Assembly: GCA_002438075.1 (NCBI GenBank)
Contig: DJSQ01000004.1
Span: 1-10,701, forward strand
From: Clostridiales bacterium UBA6330
GTDB taxonomy: Bacteria > Bacillota > Clostridia > Oscillospirales > CAG-272
Length of the DNA stretch: 10,701 nt
Reading direction: 5' to 3'
The translations under genes and the position numbers were made by a program. The notes beneath the pieces are model-generated. The model made no database searches. It was not told the origin of the DNA and saw nothing but the letters and a program-made list of their open reading frames with translations. Shown piece after piece: positions 6,629 through 10,701 of the stretch; within the stretch, counting starts at the first letter, position 1; each line of letters begins with the position of its first letter.

Positions 6629-7521
6629 AAACGGTATACTATCTGACACGGCGCAATTGCAGACTGTTCTTCAAGGACAAGGGGATGTTCTTCTCCTCGC
6701 TGATTACGCCGATTATCCTGCTGGTGCTGTACGCAACCTTCCTTGCAAAGGTCTACCGCGACAGCTTTGCAAACGCGGTTCCCGCGGGGCTTGTGTCCGA
6801 CTCGCTGATTGACGCAACGGTTGCCGCCCAGCTGATTTCCTCGCTTCTGGCGGTCATCTGCGTTACGGTTGCCTTCTGCGCAAATCTGATTTCCATCAAT
6901 GACAAGGCAAGCGGCGTAATCCACGATCTGACCGTGACCCCCGTGCGGCGCTCGGCACTTGCTGTCGGCTACTTCGCATCGTCGGCGATTGTGACGCTGA
7001 TTGTCACGTTCACCACGCTTGCCGCCTGCCTGATTTATCTGGCGTTCATCGGCTGGTACATGAGCGTTGCGGATGTTTTTCTGCTCCTGCTGGATGTCCT
7101 GCTCCTGACGCTCTTCGGCACGGCGATTGCCTCCTGCGTCAACTTCGGGCTGACCACCAACGGGCAGGCTTCCGCCGTCGGGACCATTGTCAGTGCGGGC
7201 TACGGCTTCATCTGCGGCGCGTATATGCCGATTTCGAGCTTTGGCACGGGATTGCAACGGGCGCTCTCCTTCCTGCCGGGGACCTACGGGACCTGCCTCA
7301 TCCGCAACCATGCGATGTCGGGCGTGCTCCGCGAAATGCGGGATGCGGCGGGCTTCCCCGAGGAGATTCTGACGGGAATCCGCGATTCCATCGACTGCAA
7401 TCTTTCGTTTTTCGGGACCGAGGTGACCATCCCCGCGATGTATCTGATCCTCACGGGCGCAACCCTTTTGCTGGTTGGACTGTACATTCTCCTCAATGCG
7501 TTGCGCCGCGCGGGAAAATAA
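6625..7521 (+). CDS. ABC-2 type transporter permease
   Basis: A 298-residue integral membrane subunit with the ABC-2 layout: an amphipathic N-terminus (YYLTRRNCRLFFKD), a first helix at ~22-42, an extracellular loop, and about five more helices near 68-92, 110-137, 145-172, 182-202 and 268-290. A ~60-residue loop before the last helix (~205-265) contains two cysteines and may face outside. The start ATG 6625 overlaps the ATPase stop as ATGA and has a very strong GGGAGGTG 7 nt upstream. Together with the ATPase it should form a dimeric exporter for a lipid, drug or peptide. The substrate cannot be read from sequence. It is the last gene of the four-gene operon. No hairpin terminator is visible after it (7522-7554 is A-rich only), so transcription may continue into the next gene. 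Confidence 0.92.
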   Translation: MKTVYYLTRRNCRLFFKDKGMFFSSLITPIILLVLYATFLAKVYRDSFANAVPAGLVSDSLIDATVAAQLISSLLAVICVTVAFCANLISINDKASGVIHDLTVTPVRRSALAVGYFASSAIVTLIVTFTTLAACLIYLAFIGWYMSVADVFLLLLDVLLLTLFGTAIASCVNFGLTTNGQASAVGTIVSAGYGFICGAYMPISSFGTGLQRALSFLPGTYGTCLIRNHAMSGVLREMRDAAGFPEEILTGIRDSIDCNLSFFGTEVTIPAMYLILTGATLLLVGLYILLNALRRAGK

Positions 7522-7554
7522 TCGCGCAAACCTGAAAAAAACAGAAAAAAAGCC

Positions 7555-7583
7555 TTGCAAAGCGGGCAACAATATGCTATAAT
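7555..7583 (+). promoter_or_regulatory. Strong extended -10 promoter of the two-helix membrane protein gene
   Basis: TTGCAA (7555-7560), a 17-bp spacer ending in TGC, and a perfect TATAAT (7578-7583) make a strong sigma-A promoter. Transcription should begin near 7590, leaving a leader of about 70 nt. That leader can fold GGCGG (7591-7595) onto CCGCC (7609-7613). The promoter shows that the next gene can be expressed independently of the upstream ABC operon. Confidence 0.83.
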
Positions 7584-7632
7584 ATCAGTAGGCGGTCCGC
7601 ACGGCGCTCCGCCCTGTACTATGTGTCAAGTC

Positions 7633-7666
7633 GGAGGGGATGTTGAAAATGGAGGGGACGAAAATG
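7633..7666 (+). promoter_or_regulatory. Duplicated ribosome-binding-site and start unit
   Basis: GGAGGGGA followed by GAAAATG occurs twice in tandem: at 7633-7651 (with TGTT between) and at 7651-7666 (with C between). The two ATGs, 7649 and 7664, are in the same frame, 15 nt apart. Spacing from GGAGG is 11 nt for the first and 8 nt for the second, which favours 7664. A third in-frame ATG at 7640 directly abuts the first ribosome site and is unlikely to be used. Confidence 0.55.
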
Positions 7667-8377
7667 ACGAAAGCAACCGAATCGAACGGTGCCAACGGAA
7701 CGGCGGGAAAAATCAATTGGAAAAAGCTTCTGCCTGCGGTGCTGTGGGTCGGACTGGTGATTTTTGCGGTGGGCGCGATTCTGCTGCTTGCCGTGGCGGT
7801 TCCGCGTGCAACGGCGAGCTACCAGCGGGTCCTGTCGGTCATCTGCGCGGTCCTGATGCTGCTTTTGGCGCTCCTCATCGGTGCGTACCAGTGGCTGTCG
7901 CGCGACACCTACCCGAACTTCTTCCTGTACGACCGCAAGAAGAAAAAGAACATTCCGGTTGAAAAGCTGAAGTTCTCGGTGGTCAGCGAGCGCATGACCT
8001 TCCTCTTCACGCGGATTTCCGAATCCCCCGAGCAGCTCTGGAAGGGCGATGTCCTTCTGCACGGCAACGAGGTGTTCGGCTACCAGAGCGTTTACAAGCC
8101 GCTGGTGGCATACAAGATGCTGTATGACCTCGGCGAGCAGGGACCCGATTCGGGCTACTGGAACTACCTCAAAACCGCGCCGCAGGAAAACCTGAACGCG
8201 ATTTACGAGGCGCTGGAGAATGCGGGCGAAAAGAAGATGGTGGAGGCGTTCCGCCTGATTCTGGAGCGGACCGATGACGATTACGCAAGGGTCAAGGAAT
8301 TCCTGCGGAAGAACCTGCCCTATCTGCGGAGCAGAATGGTCAACTACGTTGTCAAGCATATCGAGTACTTTTATTGA
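7664..8377 (+). CDS. Two-helix membrane protein of unknown function
   Basis: I do not recognise this family. From ATG 7664 the product is 237 residues (242 from ATG 7649, 245 from ATG 7640). A short polar N-terminus (~1-20) is followed by two hydrophobic helices (~22-45 and ~52-74) with a short loop between them, so both ends probably face the cytoplasm. The remaining ~160 residues form a soluble, largely charged domain: a basic patch YDRKKKKN just after the membrane, a predicted mixed segment (VEKLKFSVVSERMTFLF), and a helical C-terminal half ending in RMVNYVVKHIEYFY. No catalytic motif, cysteine cluster or nucleotide-binding loop is seen. It has its own strong promoter and a terminator just after its stop codon. 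It follows the ABC operon by 142 bp, so a link to that exporter is possible but unproven. Confidence 0.85.
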   Translation: MTKATESNGANGTAGKINWKKLLPAVLWVGLVIFAVGAILLLAVAVPRATASYQRVLSVICAVLMLLLALLIGAYQWLSRDTYPNFFLYDRKKKKNIPVEKLKFSVVSERMTFLFTRISESPEQLWKGDVLLHGNEVFGYQSVYKPLVAYKMLYDLGEQGPDSGYWNYLKTAPQENLNAIYEALENAGEKKMVEAFRLILERTDDDYARVKEFLRKNLPYLRSRMVNYVVKHIEYFY

Positions 8378-8393
8378 TTGAGAGTCATAGCGG

Positions 8394-8433
8394 TAGCACC
8401 CGTCGGACAGTTGTTTGCGGGTGCTATGCTTTT
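8394..8433 (+). terminator. Rho-independent terminator between convergent genes
   Basis: TAGCACCCG (8394-8402) pairs perfectly with CGGGTGCTA (8418-8426) across a 15-base loop. TGC and then TTTT (8430-8433) follow on the plus strand, so this ends the transcript of the two-helix membrane protein gene. The downstream arm overlaps the last codons of the convergent MATE gene, whose stop codon ends at 8424. On the minus strand no T-run follows, so it may only weakly stop MATE transcription. Confidence 0.68.
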
Positions 8434-9782
8434 CTCCGCCCCTCGGTGCGCAGGTCGCGCAGGGTGCGGATGAGAAACGGCAGGGTGAGGAGGAAGGTCA
8501 GAACGTCGGCAACCGCCTGTGAGATGCAAAGCCCCGTCACCCCCCACACGCGGGGCAGGAGCAGGACGGCGGGAATAAAGCAGAGCCCCTGCCTTGCGGC
8601 GGCAATCAGCGCGGCGGGAAACGCCTTGCCCAGCGCTTGCAGGAGCATATTGGTTACCGCAATGATGCCGTGCAGGAAAAAGACCGCGCACTGTGCGCGG
8701 AGCATGACGGCACCCACACGGATGACCTCGGGGTCGGGACGGAACAGCCCGATCAGGCGGGGCGCGAAAATCGCGGTGGGAATTGACAGCACCGCCATCA
8801 GCGCGGTTGCAAGGATGAGCGCAAAGCGGGAGAGTGACAGCACGCGGTCGGGGCGGTTTGCGCCCTTGTTGAAGCCTGCGGCTGGCATCAGCCCCTGTCC
8901 GACCCCAAGACAAAAGCTGTAGAGCAACAGGAACACGCGCGCGTTGACCGACACCGCCGCCGCAGTTGCATCGCCCCACTCCCGCGCCCGACGAAGCAGG
9001 AGCGCCGAAGCGACCCCCGCAAGCCCCTGACGAAAGAGGGAGGGGGAGCCGATTGCGAGCAGAGAGAGCAGTTGGCGCATGGGACGCTCCCCCTTGCGCG
9101 GGCGCAGAGAAACGCGGGTTTTGCCGCACAGGTAGCGCCCGAGGAGCAGGAGGAAGCTGACCGCCTGCGAGATGAGGAGCGCGAGCGCCGCGCCGCCGAT
9201 GCCCATTTCCGCTCGGAAGAGCAGGAGCGGGTCGAGCGCAACGTTGACAAGGTTTCCCGCCACCGTGCCGAGCATGGCAAAGCGGACCTGCCCCTCGGCG
9301 CGGAGCAGGTTGTTCAGCACAAACACGCCGCACATCAGCGGTGCGGCGGGGAAGAGGAACACGGCGTAGGCTCGGGCATACGGGTAGATGCCCTCGGAGG
9401 CACCGAGGAAGCGGATAATCGGTCCCGTAAAGCACAGCCCGCCCAGCGCCACAAGCCCGCCGAGGGCGAGCGACAGGTAAAAGGCGAGCGAGGCGAAAAA
9501 GCCCGCGCCGTTTCGGTCTCCCGCTCCGAGCGCGCGGGAAATCAGGCTTCCCGCACCCGTCCCGAGGGTATAACCGATTGCCTGTATCAGCGCCATGACC
9601 GCAAACGCGATTCCAACCGCGCCGCCGGCGGCGTTGCCGAGGCGGGAGATGAACCACGCGTCCAGAATTCCGCACGCGGCGGAGACCAGCAGGGCGGCGG
9701 TGGCGGGCAGGGACAGCGAGAGGACCAGACGCGGCGGCGCGGCGGTCAGCATACGGTCATTTTTTTGAGCGGTCGCGTTCAT
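8424..9782 (-). CDS. MATE-family multidrug efflux transporter (MepA-like)
   Basis: A 452-residue protein, standard MATE length, with about 12 membrane helices in two homologous halves. MATE pumps expel cationic drugs or metabolites using a proton or sodium gradient. Recognisable family segments are LDAWFISRLGNAAG in the first helix pair, LISRALGAGD after helix 2, the LDPLLLF motif in helix 5-6 of the N-half, and QGLMPAAGFNKGA in the C-half, matching the QGxxPxxGFNxGA pattern of the MepA/DinF-type branch. The start ATG 9782-9780 has AAGGA 8 nt upstream. It is transcribed divergently from the VanZ-like gene and converges on the two-helix membrane protein gene. The substrate is unknown; proximity to an ABC exporter and TetR regulator fits a drug-handling neighbourhood. 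A longer open frame on the same strand (8371-9675) is a compositional shadow. Confidence 0.94.
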   Translation of the reverse strand: MNATAQKNDRMLTAAPPRLVLSLSLPATAALLVSAACGILDAWFISRLGNAAGGAVGIAFAVMALIQAIGYTLGTGAGSLISRALGAGDRNGAGFFASLAFYLSLALGGLVALGGLCFTGPIIRFLGASEGIYPYARAYAVFLFPAAPLMCGVFVLNNLLRAEGQVRFAMLGTVAGNLVNVALDPLLLFRAEMGIGGAALALLISQAVSFLLLLGRYLCGKTRVSLRPRKGERPMRQLLSLLAIGSPSLFRQGLAGVASALLLRRAREWGDATAAAVSVNARVFLLLYSFCLGVGQGLMPAAGFNKGANRPDRVLSLSRFALILATALMAVLSIPTAIFAPRLIGLFRPDPEVIRVGAVMLRAQCAVFFLHGIIAVTNMLLQALGKAFPAALIAAARQGLCFIPAVLLLPRVWGVTGLCISQAVADVLTFLLTLPFLIRTLRDLRTEGRRKA

Positions 9783-9811
9783 GGCAGGCTTCCTTTCAGG
9801 GATTTCTGCTT

Positions 9812-9839
9812 ATAGTATGGACCGCGGCGGCAAAGTCAG
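9812..9839 (-). promoter_or_regulatory. Possible promoter of the MATE gene
   Basis: On the minus strand, CTGACT (9839-9834), a 16-bp spacer and TACTAT (9817-9812) are each four-of-six matches to the sigma-A boxes. The start would be near 9805, about 22 nt before the ATG and upstream of the AAGGA site. Both boxes are imperfect, so this is a weak call. A small inverted repeat (TATTTTT/AAAAAAT around 9846-9862) lies further upstream. No convincing promoter for the divergent VanZ-like gene was found in the same gap. Confidence 0.3.
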
Positions 9840-9889
9840 CCGATGTATTTTTCGGAAAAAATCGCATTTCACGAGGTGGACAGGTGGAT

Positions 9890-10600
9890 ATGAAGAAACG
9901 GTTGAAGGATTTTCTGCACGCGGATGTTGCGGTCCTGTTTCTGTCGGGCGTGCTGTTGGTGCTGTTCGCGGTGCTGGAGCTATACCCGAAGCTGGATGAC
10001 GAGGCGTTGCCGGGTCCGCTTGCTCTGCGGTGTCTGTTATTGGTTCTGATTTGTCTGATCTCCTATCTCGGCGGGATTCTTTACCGCGGGCGGACGGGGG
10101 ACGGGCGCATAATCGGGTGGCTTCTGACGGCGTATTTCATTCTCTACGTTTATCTGCTCCTTTCCCTGACGCTGATGGATGAGACGCTGCGTCTTGACCC
10201 TGCGCGTCTTGAGAGCACGAAGATGACCCGTCGGGCGTACTACATGAGGTGGTTCGTCAATTTCCGTCCCTTTTACAGCATTGGGATTTACGTTCGGGGC
10301 TTTCTGAACGGGCGCATCAACTTGGGCTACATGGTGTTGAATCTTCTCGGAAATCTCTGTGCGTTCATGCCGATGGCGTTTTTCCTTCCGCATCTCTGGC
10401 GTACGCAACGCCGCTGGTATGTTTTTCTGCCGACGGTCACGCTTTTGGTTGCGGCAGTCGAGGGCTCCCAGCTTCTCCTGATGGTTGGCTCCTGCGACAT
10501 AGACGACGTAATCTTAAATGCGGGCGGTGCGTTCCTTTTCTTTCTCATCCTGAAAATCCCGCCCCTGCGCCGTCTATGCGACAGGATCTGGGGGGGATAA
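9890..10600 (+). CDS. VanZ-like family membrane protein
   Basis: A 236-residue membrane protein with about five to six helices. The VanZ-like signature is clear in the second half: N151-LLGN-LCAFMPMAFFLP (N151 onward), then E191-GSQ194 and D203-IDDVILN210-AGG, corresponding to the family's N..N..F.P, ExxQ and DxxDxxxN motifs. VanZ itself gives low-level teicoplanin resistance by an undefined envelope effect; most VanZ-like proteins are uncharacterised and probably act at the membrane. The N-terminal half (two or three helices, to ~110) is longer than in minimal VanZ domains. The start is ambiguous: ATG 9890 has GAGGTGG 10 nt upstream, and a GTG at 9884 would add two residues. It is divergent from the MATE gene. 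Family is well supported; a resistance role is inference. Confidence 0.88.
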   Translation: MKKRLKDFLHADVAVLFLSGVLLVLFAVLELYPKLDDEALPGPLALRCLLLVLICLISYLGGILYRGRTGDGRIIGWLLTAYFILYVYLLLSLTLMDETLRLDPARLESTKMTRRAYYMRWFVNFRPFYSIGIYVRGFLNGRINLGYMVLNLLGNLCAFMPMAFFLPHLWRTQRRWYVFLPTVTLLVAAVEGSQLLLMVGSCDIDDVILNAGGAFLFFLILKIPPLRRLCDRIWGG

Positions 10601-10660
10601 GACCTCGGGACGCTGTCCCGAACCCTGCTTAGGGGACTTCTTGAGGCGAAGTCCCCTAAG
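10599..10660 (+). repeat. Paired hairpins after the VanZ-like gene, related to the comEC tail repeat
   Basis: TCGGGAC (10605-10611) pairs with GTCCCGA (10615-10621) around a three-base loop. CTTAGGGGACTTC (10628-10640) pairs perfectly over 13 bp with GAAGTCCCCTAAG (10648-10660) around a seven-base loop. The first hairpin starts inside AAGACCTCGGG (10599-10609), identical to 2806-2816 behind comEC, and overlaps the VanZ-like stop codon. No T-run follows either stem, so these look like members of a dispersed intergenic repeat family that may still slow or end transcription. Confidence 0.6.
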
Positions 10661-10661
10661 A

Positions 10662-10699
10662 ACCTTCAAGACCTTCAACTAAGGGGATTTTTACCCCTT
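10662..10699. repeat. Short tandem repeat and terminal hairpin at the window end
   Basis: ACCTTCAA occurs twice (10662-10669 and 10671-10678) with one base between. Then AAGGGG (10681-10686) pairs with CCCCTT (10694-10699) over an AT-only loop. AGGGGA recurs from the preceding stem, suggesting that the block is built from degenerate copies of one unit. It runs to the window edge and may continue beyond it. Confidence 0.45.
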
Positions 10700-10701
10700 T
10701 C

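Noticed and set aside
7522..7554. Terminator after the ABC permease gene
   Set aside because: The stretch has A-runs but no stem and no T-run on the plus strand.
8371..9675. 434-codon minus-strand open frame overlapping the MATE gene
   Set aside because: The Arg/Pro/Ala-rich product has no recognisable fold, while the overlapping frame encodes a full-length MATE transporter with its own ribosome site.
9072..9815. 247-codon plus-strand open frame antisense to the MATE gene
   Set aside because: Charged, low-complexity Glu/Arg/Gln-rich translation typical of the antisense of a GC-rich membrane gene; no ribosome site or family pattern.

Overview
The window reads as a chromosomal segment of a high-GC Firmicute, most likely an uncultured or little-studied gut-type Clostridia member. 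The evidence is consensus sigma-A promoters (TTGACA-17-TATAAT), strong purine-rich Shine-Dalgarno sites, rho-independent terminators, a lipoprotein signal peptide, and families common in that group (stand-alone ACP, ComEC, membrane-linked XRE regulator, DUF4097, MepA-like MATE, VanZ-like). The lineage is inferred from style only. No rRNA, tRNA, CRISPR array, integrase or transposase was seen.

Left part (1-2870): GC-rich hairpins at the window edge, then a monocistronic acyl carrier protein gene on the minus strand with a near-ideal promoter and a hairpin terminator. Divergent from it is comEC on the plus strand, the DNA-uptake channel. Its C-terminal metallo-beta-lactamase domain has lost most canonical metal ligands. 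An unusual three-arm repeat follows comEC.

Middle part (2870-7521): a TetR-family regulator with its own consensus promoter, a regulatory gap holding a dyad and a 42-bp-spaced direct repeat, and then a tight four-gene plus-strand operon. The operon encodes an XRE helix-turn-helix protein fused to about six membrane helices, a DUF4097 beta-solenoid lipoprotein, an ABC ATPase, and an ABC-2 permease. The spacing (10 nt, 14 nt, and a 4-nt ATGA overlap) argues that the four products work together. The closest characterised logic I know is the BcrR-type membrane one-component regulator that senses a cell-envelope antibiotic and controls its ABC exporter. The outer-surface DUF4097 lipoprotein is an extra part here. 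This is the best candidate in the window for an under-described system, probably cell-envelope stress sensing and export.

Right part (7522-10701): a separately promoted two-helix membrane protein of unknown function with a duplicated ribosome-binding-site/start unit; a convergent MepA-like MATE efflux pump; and a divergent VanZ-like membrane protein. The window ends in a run of inverted repeats sharing an 11-nt core with the element behind comEC. ABC export, MATE export, VanZ-like and TetR functions side by side suggest an envelope-defence or drug-resistance neighbourhood, but no substrate can be read from the sequence. No gene-free stretch exceeds 300 bases; the longest gaps (353-538 and 2795-2958) hold the promoters and hairpins listed.
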